Shown here: piece by piece, positions 55,451-64,000 of the stretch
Layout: each line of letters opens with the position of its first letter
Position numbering within the stretch: position 1 is the first letter of the stretch
Assembly (NCBI RefSeq): GCF_002833405.1
Contig: NZ_CP025135.1
Span: forward strand, 601,501-665,500
Source of the DNA: Planococcus sp. MB-3u-03
GTDB lineage: Bacteria; Bacillota; Bacilli; Bacillales_A; Planococcaceae
Length of the DNA: 64,000 nt
Reading direction: 5' to 3'
Position numbers and translations under genes: made by a program
Notes under the pieces: generated by a model
The model's input: only the letters and a program-made list of their open reading frames with translations
What the model was told of the DNA's origin: nothing
Database searches by the model: none

Positions 55451-57226
55451 GTGACAAATTATACAGTAAGTAATACAACAATAAATGCATTAATTAGTTG
55501 GATCGATCAAGAGATAATAGCTATTCCAGAAATACAACGTCCATTTGTATGGGACGCTTCCAAGGTAAGAGATTTAATCGACTCTTTATATAAAGATTAT
55601 CCGGTTGGGTATATTATTACGTGGCAGAATCCCAGTGTTAGACTGAAAGATGGATCAATATCTAATGGTAAAAAAATTCTGATAGATGGACAGCAACGTG
55701 TAACTGCGCTTATGGCTGCACTTGCAGGATTAGAAGTGGTGGACAAAGATTATAAACGCAAAAACATTAAAATTGCTTTCCATCCTCTTGAGGAGAAGTT
55801 TGAAGTCTCCAATCCAGCCATTGAAAAAAATAATCGTTGGATTTCAAACATAGCAAAACTCTTCGAACCTTCATTCAGTACTTTTGCTTTTGTTAATGAA
55901 TATTGCGCGAAAAATAATGAAGCTGATCCTGATAGTATCCATAAAGTTTTGCAAAATCTAGTTAATATCCGCAACAGTTCGATAGGTATAATAGATCTTT
56001 CACATAATCTAGATATTGAAAGAGTAACTGAGATTTTTATACGAATTAATTCAGCGGGTGTCGTATTAAGCCAAGCAGATTTTGCGATTTCTAAAATCAC
56101 TTCAAATGAAGATTTCAATGGTCCAACGATTAGAAAAACCATTGATTATTTCAGTAATTTAATACGGAATCCTGAAGTCTTTGCAAATATTAAAACAAAT
56201 GATAGTGATTTCGCAGAAAGCTTAAACTTCCGTAAAATAGCTTGGGTGAAGGGCTACAACACAAATATTTATGAACCGAGCTATTCGGACTTATTAAGAG
56301 TTGCCTTTACTTTTAAGTTCCGGAGAGGGAAGCTAGCGAATCTGGTTAGTTTATTATCCGGACGAGATTTTGAAACCCGTGAAAATAGAACGGAAATTAT
56401 TGAGTCTTCTTTCAACGATTTGGAGCAAGCAGTACTGCAATTTGTGGACGAAACTAACTTTAAACGGTTTGTGATGATTGTTAAGTCTGCAGGCATAATT
56501 GATAAAAAGTTAATTCGTTCACAGAATGCCTTAAATTTCGCTTATATTCTTTTCTTACTTTTACGTGAACGAGGTCTTGAAGGGACGAAAATTAATCACA
56601 TCGTCAGAAGGTGGCTGGTCTTATCTATTTTGACACAGCGTTATTCATCTTCTCCAGAATCACAATTTGAGTATGATGTGAAAAGGTTTGCCGATGCCGA
56701 TGATCCATTGAAGTATTTAAATGACATTGAAGAAGGAGAGTTATCAGAAGCATTTTGGAATAACGTACTTGTTGCAAGTCTTGATACTTCAGTTACAAGC
56801 AGTCCGTTTTTTAATTTATTCATTATGGCGCAAATTTATGAAAAAGATTTTGCTTTCTTATCAAAGTCTGTAACAGTTCAACATTTGATTGAAGAGCGAG
56901 GGGATGTTCATCACGTTTTCCCCAAAGATTATTTAAAGAAAAATGGTTTTACAAATCGTGGAACATACAACCAAATTGCAAATTACGTGTATACAGAACA
57001 AGTTGTCAATTTGGCTGTAAAAAATAAGCCGCCGAAAGTATATTTATCCAAAGTTTTGCCTAAAGAAGCAGATTATATAAGTGAAATTGCAACACAAGAA
57101 GAACTTGATAAGAATTTTAAAATGAATGCGATTCCAAACTCTCTTTATAATATGGAAGCTATAGACTATCAAGAGTTCTTACTAGAAAGAAGAAAGTTAA
57201 TGGCAGCTAAGATTGAGGGTTTTTAA
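55451..57226 (+). CDS. GmrSD-type protein (DUF262 plus DUF1524)
   Basis: A 591-residue protein. The DUF262 domain has I25-P-E-I-Q-R-P-F-V-W34 and ILIDGQQRVTAL, the ParB/Srx-like nucleotide-binding part of GmrS. The C-terminal DUF1524 part has V486-H-H-V-F-P and later NQIANY and EQVVNLAVKNK, the His-Asn nuclease part of GmrD. Single-chain GmrSD enzymes are type IV restriction nucleases that cut modified phage DNA. GTG start after AAAGGAGGGG. Confidence 0.8.
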   Translation: MTNYTVSNTTINALISWIDQEIIAIPEIQRPFVWDASKVRDLIDSLYKDYPVGYIITWQNPSVRLKDGSISNGKKILIDGQQRVTALMAALAGLEVVDKDYKRKNIKIAFHPLEEKFEVSNPAIEKNNRWISNIAKLFEPSFSTFAFVNEYCAKNNEADPDSIHKVLQNLVNIRNSSIGIIDLSHNLDIERVTEIFIRINSAGVVLSQADFAISKITSNEDFNGPTIRKTIDYFSNLIRNPEVFANIKTNDSDFAESLNFRKIAWVKGYNTNIYEPSYSDLLRVAFTFKFRRGKLANLVSLLSGRDFETRENRTEIIESSFNDLEQAVLQFVDETNFKRFVMIVKSAGIIDKKLIRSQNALNFAYILFLLLRERGLEGTKINHIVRRWLVLSILTQRYSSSPESQFEYDVKRFADADDPLKYLNDIEEGELSEAFWNNVLVASLDTSVTSSPFFNLFIMAQIYEKDFAFLSKSVTVQHLIEERGDVHHVFPKDYLKKNGFTNRGTYNQIANYVYTEQVVNLAVKNKPPKVYLSKVLPKEADYISEIATQEELDKNFKMNAIPNSLYNMEAIDYQEFLLERRKLMAAKIEGF

Positions 57227-57238
57227 AGTTTATAATCG

Positions 57239-57309
<71 letters not shown>

Positions 57310-57457
57310 AGTCTAAGTATTGCTCTAGTATAGGAGAGCTCCGACCAATATTAGCAATATATCTCATGTTCGAAAATTATTAATTAAAAGCGTCCATGAT
57401 GGCAGATTATAAAATAAATAAAGATTTAAATTAGCGAGTTTCTTTAATAAAGTATCA

Positions 57458-57507
57458 GGAGACTAGGGAATGATTCCATCACGGATTCATTTCTCTAGTC
57501 TCCTTTA
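57458..57507 (+). terminator. terminator
   Basis: AGGAGACTAGGGAATGA pairs with TCATTTCTCTAGTCTCCT with one mismatch region, then a T-rich tail. Confidence 0.8.
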
Positions 57508-57514
57508 TTATTTC

Positions 57515-57860
57515 TATCTCACTCCACTCAAAAGCCACAATGCTAAAGGTCTCCAAATACATGTTCAGCAAACGCAGCCATTGCTTGACAGGCGCAAGTG
57601 CCACATGTCCAACTGGTCGGATTAGGTATATAGCATCTTGCTTGAATCTTGCGTCGTGCATTTATGCTTCCCAAGAAAACTCTCAAAGCTTAAGCGACTG
57701 GAATCGGGCAAAATAGATGAGCTCAAGAGTCGCTTTGCCATAAATATTAATTTGCAATCGACGGGCGTAGCGGTGCGAAGTTATCGCCATTTGTGGTTTC
57801 GATCCGTGACAAGCGCACGCTAGTTTAAATTTTGCCGGCTTTATCCTTGCTCAACAGGCT
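57515..57860 (-). pseudogene. FAD-dependent monooxygenase relic, copy 2
   Basis: Reverse-strand remnants FKQDAIYLIRPVGHVALAP and LLNMYLETFSIVAFE match the C-terminal end of the relic at 45853-46195 base by base over about 340 positions, with many changes. It is same-oriented and more decayed; it lacks the FAD signature part. Confidence 0.65.
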
Positions 57861-58020
57861 GCTGCGGTAGGGGCAGGAAACTGGAAAGCTCTCGCTCTCT
57901 TTGAGAAATTCTTAAAACTATACTTGAGCACAACAGGTCATCACAATCTAAAAGCTTACTTACATTAAATTTTACTTCCCATATAATAAAATTTAAAAGG
58001 GTTGGGAAAATGAAAAATTG

Positions 58021-58289
58021 ATGAGCACTGTAGATGTCACGTCAGTAAATGGAGTGTATCGCTTCTATCAATTTCGTGATGGAAATTCTTTGCCACAAAT
58101 CGAGTTATACAAGTTATCAGGTGAAAAGAAATCGCTGTTCAGAATGTGTACGGAGAATTAAAGAAATTGAATGATGAATATAAATTCAAAATTAAGTATG
58201 CTCCTGAAAATAGAAAGAGCCCACTCAACACAAGGGAACTCAGTGATAAATTTATAAGAGAGTATAAAAGTAAAATAAAGTTTATTTGA
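58021..58289 (+). pseudogene. small unknown gene with one frameshift
   Basis: MSTVDVTSVNGVYRFYQFRD in one frame continues as VYGELKKLNDEYKFKIKY in another after a shift near 58137, then ends at TGA 58289; about 88 residues in all. Family unknown. It is probably in one operon with the AlbA_2 gene 28 bases downstream. Confidence 0.45.
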
Positions 58290-58317
58290 TTCAGAGATTT
58301 CCGACGAAATAGGAGGT

Positions 58318-59231
58318 ATGAATAATTTAATGGAAGAGATAATTACGGATCTAATCGAAAATGGAATAGAATCGTCGAGCTTGGATTTTAAAGAAAAGAT
58401 GTATCCTAAAAGCGGAACTCCTGACTTACTTAAAGATATTTTAGCAATGGCCAACTCGAATTATTTAGGTAAGAGATACATTATTATGGGAGTCAAAGAT
58501 AGAGTTGGAGAGGAACGAATCATATCTGGTATTTCTCAAGATGAGGTTATTGATGCAGCAAGTTATCAGCAGTTCATTCTGAATAATATAGAACCTGATA
58601 TTCACTTTGATTTAAATTATATTGATTTTCAAAATAAAAATTGCTGTAATTGTGATGGATGATACTACTGAGAAGCCCTACCTTACAAAAACAATATAAA
58701 GGGATAAATCAAGGTCTTTGCTTAATTAGAAAAGGAAGTATCAACTCTATAGCGAATAAATACGATTTTGATAAAATTTATGAACGTAAGAGTGGCGTAT
58801 TCGAAGTGAGAATCTTGGATAACCAGTTGAGAGCAGTAAGGCCGGATGATGGAACGGCCTTGTTGGATGTATCATTTAGGAATAGTACCACTAATCCAGT
58901 TACATTAATTGCAGGCAGACTATTGTTAACGGATTCTGGAAATAAAATCAGGTCAACTCATAGTGTATATGGTTTTGAAAAAGAGGCGGAATCTGAATTC
59001 CGTTTAGAGATTGCTCCTAAAAAAGAAATCACTGGAGATTTACATATAGGTTTTGGTTCAAATGATGCGTTACTTTTAGATTTAGATGAGTATGGATCCA
59101 CCGATGAAAGGTTTAAATTCACTTTGCAATTCATGGACTCCTGGAACAATGAGTACAGTGTAGCAGTGACGGACGGCATCGTATTCGCAAGAGGAGACTT
59201 TCTATGGAAAGTAGCGCTGAAAAATAAGTGA
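58318..59231 (+). pseudogene. AlbA_2 (Schlafen-like) domain protein, two frameshifts
   Basis: The N-terminal part has IESSSLDFKEKMYPKSG, LLKDILAMANS and KRYIIMGVKD, the AlbA_2 pattern (PF04326). It then shifts at A-run 58636-58640 to IAVIVMDDTTEKPYLTK and at A-run 58687-58691 to QYKGINQGLCLIRKGS, and runs to 59231 with a beta-rich C-terminal half. Removing one A at each run gives one protein of about 304 residues, so read error is quite possible. AGGAGG precedes the ATG. Confidence 0.65.
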
Positions 59232-59314
59232 TATAAAGTCTACTTATTCATTTATATAAGTTGTTTGGAATTGTGCCGCTCCAAGAGAAGTGAAACAGTA
59301 AGGAGACTTAATAA

Positions 59315-60013
59315 ATGAAATACTTCACGAGGGATTGGTATGAAGAAATGCAGGTTGCCGGTTTTCTCGTATTACCGGAGACAGAAGAGGATTGGCAAGA
59401 GGAATTGGATTATTACCGTGAGGAAGGAAAAGATTTGCGGGAGGTGAACTTGCGCAATCTGGATGATATGCGAGAAAGTTTGATGCGCTACTTGCCAGAG
59501 ACGTTTCATCCATATATCCACGATGGCACACTGGTGACAGAATACCCGACGCCAGAATTGCGCATGCTCGTTAACCGATGGGAACGGGATTACGAGCGGC
59601 GGATGGAAGAGTTGAGTGACCGGTATCGGCAGCATTTCGATTCGATCAAAGCAGAGCTTCCGCCAAATGCAGTCGAACTGGTGGAGAATGGACTGCATGA
59701 TGCGGTGGTGATTTCTGTTGAAAGACCGTCTGAAGATCAGCTTGTCCTGACGCTTGATTGCAGTGGAGGGTTCCATTATTTCACCGATGTCCGGTTCACT
59801 TTTAAAGGGGTGACTTATTCAGATATCCCAGCTGAATTCAAAGGTGCCTGGTGGTTGTATGACGAGATTTATAAAACAGAAGATGGTTTCGAGCTTCATA
59901 CTTTGTTCGACTGCCCGATGACCGAGACGGTAATCCGTGCGCGCGATGTGAAAATCGAGTCTTTGAAATTGCCGCTGATGCGCCGGATGAAGATGTGGTA
60001 TAAAAATAGATAG
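59315..60013 (+). CDS. DUF4085-like protein
   Basis: A 232-residue soluble protein beginning MKYFTRDWYEEMQ, as in the DUF4085 proteins of Bacillales, with a helical N-terminal half and a beta-rich C-terminal half (VENGLHDAVVISVE, GGFHYFTDVRFTFKG). Function unknown. AAGGAGA precedes the ATG. GC content returns to the backbone level here, so it marks the right edge of the island. Confidence 0.65.
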   Translation: MKYFTRDWYEEMQVAGFLVLPETEEDWQEELDYYREEGKDLREVNLRNLDDMRESLMRYLPETFHPYIHDGTLVTEYPTPELRMLVNRWERDYERRMEELSDRYRQHFDSIKAELPPNAVELVENGLHDAVVISVERPSEDQLVLTLDCSGGFHYFTDVRFTFKGVTYSDIPAEFKGAWWLYDEIYKTEDGFELHTLFDCPMTETVIRARDVKIESLKLPLMRRMKMWYKNR

Positions 60014-60024
60014 TTGATAACATT

Positions 60025-60074
60025 AGGAGGCTAGAAGCATAATCCCACATGGGTACATGCCTCTAGCCTCTTTT
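60025..60074 (+). terminator. terminator
   Basis: AGGAGGCTAGAAGCAT pairs with ATGCCTCTAGCCTCTTTT with one bulge. Confidence 0.85.
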
Positions 60075-60100
60075 AGTATTTCTTCTCATTCTTAAAACGC

Positions 60101-60145
60101 AAAAGCCCGATCCGGTGGGAAGTTTCCACACGGAATCGGGCTTTT
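60101..60145. terminator. bidirectional terminator
   Basis: AAAAGCCCGATCCG and CGGAATCGGGCTTTT arms; it ends the reverse-strand yfkAB gene. Confidence 0.85.
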
Positions 60146-60148
60146 CAT

Positions 60149-61279
60149 TTAAACGGTAATTTTTGATTTTTGGACGGTGAAATCGATGTCCGGGTAGTAG
60201 GCGTCTTTCACCAATAAATTCGGTCCGAGGCATTTGGCCGCTGGGCAGTGGCAGGCGATTGTTTTGGCTAATGGCCGCTCCAGCCAGCGGTCAAGCATCG
60301 CGGGCAGGGAATCGTGCTGGATATTGCCCATCGCCGGTGTATCGCCGAAATCGGTGACGATGACTTCGCCGGTGAAGATATTCACATTAAGCCGTGAGCG
60401 GCCGTCCGGGTCATTGCGGACTGTGACGTTTTTGCTTGAGTGGATGCGGTTCAGGAGTTGAATGTCTTCGTCGTTTTGGCTGCACGGGTAAAACGGCAAT
60501 GTACCAAAGAGCATCCAGACATCTTCATCGCGGGCATCCAGTAAGTCGTGGATTGCTGTTCTCGTTTCATCTAGCGACAGCACTTCCAATTGGCTGGCGA
60601 AATCGCTTGGATACATCGGATGCACTTCGTGGCGCGCACATTTCATTTCTTCAATGATTTGCTTATGTATGCTCTTCAGGTGAGGCAGGGTCCGCTTGTT
60701 CAGCATCGTTTCTGCGGAGACCATAACGCCTGCTTCTGCAAGTGCGCGGCTGTTGTCGATCATGCGCTGGAACTGCTCAGCCCGCCGCTCACGTGAAGGC
60801 TTGCGTTCCATATTGGCAAATCCGCCATCGACAAAATCATCGATGGTGCCCCAGTTATGGGAAATGTGCAGGACGTCCAAATAAGGGGCGATTTCCATAT
60901 AGCGGTCCAGCGGCATCGTCAGGTTTGAATTCATCTGGGTGCGGATGCCGCGTGCATGAGCGTATTTCAGGAGGGGCAAGACATAATTGGCGACCGATTT
61001 TTTCGAAAACATCGGCTCTCCGCCCGTTAAACTGATGGTCCGCAAATGAGGGATTTCATCGAGGCGCGAAACGAGCAGCTCGATTGGCAACGCGTCCGGA
61101 TCTTTGTGCTCAAGCATATAGCCGACCGCACAATGTTCACAGCGCATATTGCATAAATAAGTCGTGGTGAATTCGATGCTGGATAGTGTCAGTTTCCCGT
61201 GGTCTTCGATATCCATATACGCTTCCCATGGATCATATTGAGGGTTAATTTGTTTAAGTGTTGTTGCTTGGTTTTCCAT
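60149..61279 (-). CDS. yfkAB: radical SAM/CxCxxxxC motif protein YfkAB
   Basis: A 376-residue radical SAM protein with the cluster motif C43-N-M-R-C47-E-H-C50, the SAM-binding LTGGEP and a C-terminal C-x-C-x4-C motif (ACHCPAAKC) that gives the family its name. YfkAB occurs widely in Bacillales; its substrate is unknown. The ATG at 61279 follows GGAG; longer starts at 61300 or 61339 are in frame. Confidence 0.88.
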   Translation of the reverse strand: MENQATTLKQINPQYDPWEAYMDIEDHGKLTLSSIEFTTTYLCNMRCEHCAVGYMLEHKDPDALPIELLVSRLDEIPHLRTISLTGGEPMFSKKSVANYVLPLLKYAHARGIRTQMNSNLTMPLDRYMEIAPYLDVLHISHNWGTIDDFVDGGFANMERKPSRERRAEQFQRMIDNSRALAEAGVMVSAETMLNKRTLPHLKSIHKQIIEEMKCARHEVHPMYPSDFASQLEVLSLDETRTAIHDLLDARDEDVWMLFGTLPFYPCSQNDEDIQLLNRIHSSKNVTVRNDPDGRSRLNVNIFTGEVIVTDFGDTPAMGNIQHDSLPAMLDRWLERPLAKTIACHCPAAKCLGPNLLVKDAYYPDIDFTVQKSKITV

Positions 61280-61501
61280 ATGTACCGAACTCCTAATCAT
61301 TTTTTCGACTCTTAAGTATGCGCTTTTCCTGTGGCTCACGCAAGAGCTTGTTTTAATGTGAAGTAAAGTAAGTGAACTACTTTAATTTATGCTTTTATCA
61401 TTTTTTAACTAAATATTCTATTTTTTTGAGCTTTTTACTAGTAATCAAACGTTTGTTCTGGTATATTAAAAGCATATCACTATGGAATGAGGTGCGTTTC
61501 G

Positions 61502-61828
61502 ATGGTGCTAGCGATCAAAGAAGTGAACGGATTCGAAAAAGGTATGGAATATACGAGGGATCTTGAGTTTTTGTCATGCTTTACAAACGACGAGCATCGG
61601 GTCGTCTCTTTAATAGATACAGAGGGCAATGTTTTTTACTGGACGACTACGGAAGGGTCGCCCGAATATCGAAACTTCCGGTTAAAAGCTACTTATACAT
61701 TTAAAGTCAGTTATATATCGACCATACTGGGTCCTTCAAGCCCGAAGGTCATTATTGCCGACTTAAAGGACCTATCAGCGAGAAAAAGTATGTATGGCAA
61801 GGCCAAGCGCTTCAAATTAAACGCTTGA
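61502..61828 (+). CDS. hypothetical protein
   Basis: A 108-residue soluble protein with alternating strands (VVSLIDTEGNVFYWTTT, FRLKATYTFKVSYIS, KVIIADLKDL), suggesting an OB-like or other small beta domain. I do not recognise the family. GAGGTG precedes the ATG at 61502. Single gene followed by a terminator. Confidence 0.5.
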   Translation: MVLAIKEVNGFEKGMEYTRDLEFLSCFTNDEHRVVSLIDTEGNVFYWTTTEGSPEYRNFRLKATYTFKVSYISTILGPSSPKVIIADLKDLSARKSMYGKAKRFKLNA

Positions 61829-61892
61829 TTCAAATAAATCATCGCCCGGTGTCAAAATCGATTCAGTGTATGGGCTGCAATTGCATGCAAAA

Positions 61893-61937
61893 TAAGCCGT
61901 ATCCAGAAACCTCAATGGTTAATGGATGCGGCTTTTG
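61893..61937 (+). terminator. terminator
   Basis: AAGCCGTATCCA pairs with TGGATGCGGCTTTT with one mismatch. Confidence 0.75.
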
Positions 61938-62059
61938 TATTGGAACGTGGCAATTGTATGAGAATATAAATTTTCCAAATAAAGAATTATATGAAAAATT
62001 CTTATTATTTCTGAATAAGAATGTTAGAATAATAAGATAATTGAAAAGGAGGAGTTTAG

Positions 62060-63349
62060 TTGTTAGCATTACTTGGTTTCCTAACTATTTTTGTATTTCT
62101 TACATTAATTTTGACTAAAAAGGTATCGGTAATTGTCTCATTAATTCTCGTGCCTATTGTATTTGCGCTTGTAGGAGGATTTACAAGCGAGCTGGGTACA
62201 TTCATGTCCGATGGTATTGTAAGTGTAGCTCCTACAGGAATTATGCTTGGCTTTGCGATTCTATTCTTTGGTGTCATGAACAATGCAGGTCTCTTTGACC
62301 CGCTAATATCCCGGGTTTTGAAATTGGTGAAAGGGGATCCTGTAAAGATCGTGATTGGGACAGTAGTCATCGCTATGGTAGCCCATTTAGATGGTTCGGG
62401 GGCATCCACTTTTTTAATTACTATTCCTGCTCTACTTCCTTTGTACGATAAGTTAGGCATAAGCCGAATTATTTTGGCAGGGATGGTCGCTTTAGGCGCT
62501 GGCACTATGAACTTAACGCCGTGGGGTGGACCGACTGCCAGAGCAGCCAGCGCTTTGGATGTTAGTGCGGCTGAATTGTTCAATCCGGTTATACCCGCTT
62601 TTTTAGCTGGAGTTATTTGGATTATATTTGTTGCGTACATAGTAGGTAAACGTGAACGGAAACGTTTAGGGGTGCAAGATGTAGAACATAATCATGATGA
62701 TGAATTGACAGAAGAACAACTCGACATGAGACGTCCGAAGTTGTTTTGGTTCAACTTAGCTTTAACGGTTTTGACCATAGTAGCGCTGGTTCAAGTATGG
62801 TTGCCATTGCCTATCGTATTTATGGTAGCGTTTGCAATTGCAGTGCTCGTCAATTATCCAAAACCGAATGATCAAATGGAACAGATTCGTACCCAGTCTG
62901 TTGGGATGATCACAGTAGTTACGATTATTTTTGCAGCCGGCATATTTACTGGCATTCTGTCGGGTACGGGAATGATTACAGCAATGGCCACAGCCCTAGT
63001 TGATATCATTCCGGAAAATGTAGGCGGATTCATGGGAGTTTTAGTAGCTATCATTGGAATGCCGCTAAGCTTGATTTTCACGCCAGACGCTTATTATTTT
63101 GGTGTCATGCCGATCTTAGCAGAAACAGCCAGTGCTTATGGACTCGATCCTGTTCAAATCGGGCAGGCTTCGATACTTGGACAGATGACAACAGGTTTTC
63201 CTTTAAGTCCCTTGACTGCTTCGACATTCTTATTGATCGGACTTGCCGGCGTGGAGCTTGCAGATCATCAGAAGTTTGTATTTAAATGGGCATTTGGCAC
63301 AACGATTGTCATGACGATTGTCGCTGCCATTACAGGGGTAATTATTTAA
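62060..63349 (+). CDS. CitMHS family metal-citrate/proton symporter
   Basis: A 429-residue transporter with about 12 membrane segments. AHLDGSGASTFLITIPALLPLY and GAGTMNLTPWGGPTARAAS are hallmarks of CitM/CitH-type symporters, which import citrate with divalent metal. TTG start after GGAGGAG. The following AtuA/DUF1446 gene suggests uptake of another carboxylic acid that is then degraded. Confidence 0.88.
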   Translation: MLALLGFLTIFVFLTLILTKKVSVIVSLILVPIVFALVGGFTSELGTFMSDGIVSVAPTGIMLGFAILFFGVMNNAGLFDPLISRVLKLVKGDPVKIVIGTVVIAMVAHLDGSGASTFLITIPALLPLYDKLGISRIILAGMVALGAGTMNLTPWGGPTARAASALDVSAAELFNPVIPAFLAGVIWIIFVAYIVGKRERKRLGVQDVEHNHDDELTEEQLDMRRPKLFWFNLALTVLTIVALVQVWLPLPIVFMVAFAIAVLVNYPKPNDQMEQIRTQSVGMITVVTIIFAAGIFTGILSGTGMITAMATALVDIIPENVGGFMGVLVAIIGMPLSLIFTPDAYYFGVMPILAETASAYGLDPVQIGQASILGQMTTGFPLSPLTASTFLLIGLAGVELADHQKFVFKWAFGTTIVMTIVAAITGVII

Positions 63350-63377
63350 AGAAATAAATAAATATGGGGGTTAATAC

Positions 63378-64000
63378 ATGAAGACTATCAGAATAGGTTC
63401 GGGCGCCGGCTATTCAGACGACCGGCTTGAGCCTGCGCTGGAAATTATGGAAAAAGGGAATGTGGACTATATCGTTTTTGAGTGCTTGGCTGAACGCACA
63501 ATCGCCATTGCCCAACAGCGGAAGATGAAAAATCCGGATGAAGGTTATGATAAATTACTGGCTTATAGAATGGAACGAGTATTGCCGCTATGCAGTTCAA
63601 AGAAAGTGAAAGTCGTAACCAACATGGGGGCAGCGAATCCAGTAGCTGCAGCAAAACTAGTGAAGGAAATGGCTGAAGCGCAAAATATGAGTGGATTAAA
63701 AATTGCAGCAGTAGTCGGAGACGATGTCTTTTCGGAAATCGATTATTACAGTGATGCAAGTTTATTGGAAAACGGCCGGAAAATAAATGAGATTAGATCG
63801 TCTATCGTCTCTGCAAATGCATATATTGGGGCTGCGGGTATTGCAGAAGCGCTTGATAATGGTGCGGATATCGTGATCACCGGCCGTGCGTCAGATCCAT
63901 CCCTATTTTTGGGGCCACTAATCCATGAATTCGGCTGGTCGATGGATGACGCTAATTTGATGGGGATTGGAACAATGGCGGGCCACTTGATGGAATGTGG
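63378..64000 (+). CDS. AtuA family (DUF1446) protein, cut by the window edge
   Basis: The frame is open from ATG 63378 (after TGGGGG) to the end of the window, at least 207 codons. It begins MKTIRIGSGAGYSDDRLEPA, then NMGAANPVAAAKL, VITGRASDPSLFLGP, typical of the acyclic terpene utilisation AtuA/DUF1446 family, which commonly pairs with transporters and small DUF4387 partners in catabolic operons. Precise reaction unknown. Confidence 0.82.
   Translation, partial: MKTIRIGSGAGYSDDRLEPALEIMEKGNVDYIVFECLAERTIAIAQQRKMKNPDEGYDKLLAYRMERVLPLCSSKKVKVVTNMGAANPVAAAKLVKEMAEAQNMSGLKIAAVVGDDVFSEIDYYSDASLLENGRKINEIRSSIVSANAYIGAAGIAEALDNGADIVITGRASDPSLFLGPLIHEFGWSMDDANLMGIGTMAGHLMEC

Noticed and set aside
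61825..62040. A 71-codon Cys-containing forward frame
   Set aside because: It contains the terminator hairpin at 61893-61937 and has no ribosome site.

Overview
The window looks like chromosomal DNA from a low-to-mid GC Bacillota, most likely Bacillales of the Planococcaceae type. The signs are strong AGGAGG ribosome sites with some TTG/GTG starts, lipoproteins with LxxC lipoboxes, a PbuE-type adenine efflux pump behind a purine riboswitch, a YfkAB radical SAM protein, and a GC-rich intergenic repeat of the kind scattered through Bacillaceae/Planococcaceae genomes. I see no rRNA, tRNA or CRISPR array.

Layout. 1-6 kb: a small cytochrome-oxidase-like membrane protein, a CPBP (Abi) membrane protease, a penicillin-binding-protein homologue that has lost all three catalytic motifs, an Abi_2/HEPN protein and a frameshifted esterase. 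6-17 kb: a catabolic cluster (yhdT-panF, M20 amidohydrolase, isopropylmalate/malate-type dehydrogenase, SDR, ALDH, a reverse-strand PucR regulator, CoA-acylating semialdehyde dehydrogenase, class III aminotransferase). Its gene set matches, step for step, the biochemical route for pantothenate (vitamin B5) breakdown to 2-oxoisovalerate and acetyl-CoA. 17-25 kb: pbuE with an adenine riboswitch, then a two-component system and a MacB/Vex/Bce-type ABC transporter that has an operator-like array upstream. 25-31 kb: small membrane proteins, an M48 peptidase fused to ankyrin repeats, and an interleaved array of duplicated lipoproteins.

31-38 kb is a complete type I restriction-modification operon (hsdM-hsdS-hsdR) headed by a small HTH gene. 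A palindromic box occurs upstream of this HTH gene and also upstream of the neighbouring lipoprotein gene, which suggests shared control. 38-59 kb is an AT-rich accessory/defence island. It holds a SIR2-like protein paired with a membrane-anchored coiled-coil protein, decayed nuclease genes (PD-(D/E)XK and OLD family), IS256- and IS21-type remnants, a small holin-like toxin, three consecutive PD-(D/E)XK-like genes, a DUF4011-helicase-Vsr (Hhe-like) gene, a membrane protein next to a GmrSD-type (DUF262/DUF1524) protein, a hexanucleotide microsatellite and a broken AlbA_2 gene. Two diverged relics of the same FAD monooxygenase flank the 46.7-57.4 kb part of the island.

Backbone genes resume at 59.3 kb (a DUF4085-like protein, yfkAB). 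The window ends inside a CitMHS transporter plus AtuA/DUF1446 catabolic unit. Several genes are broken by single-base shifts in short homopolymer runs, so some apparent pseudogenes may be sequencing errors; each is flagged.
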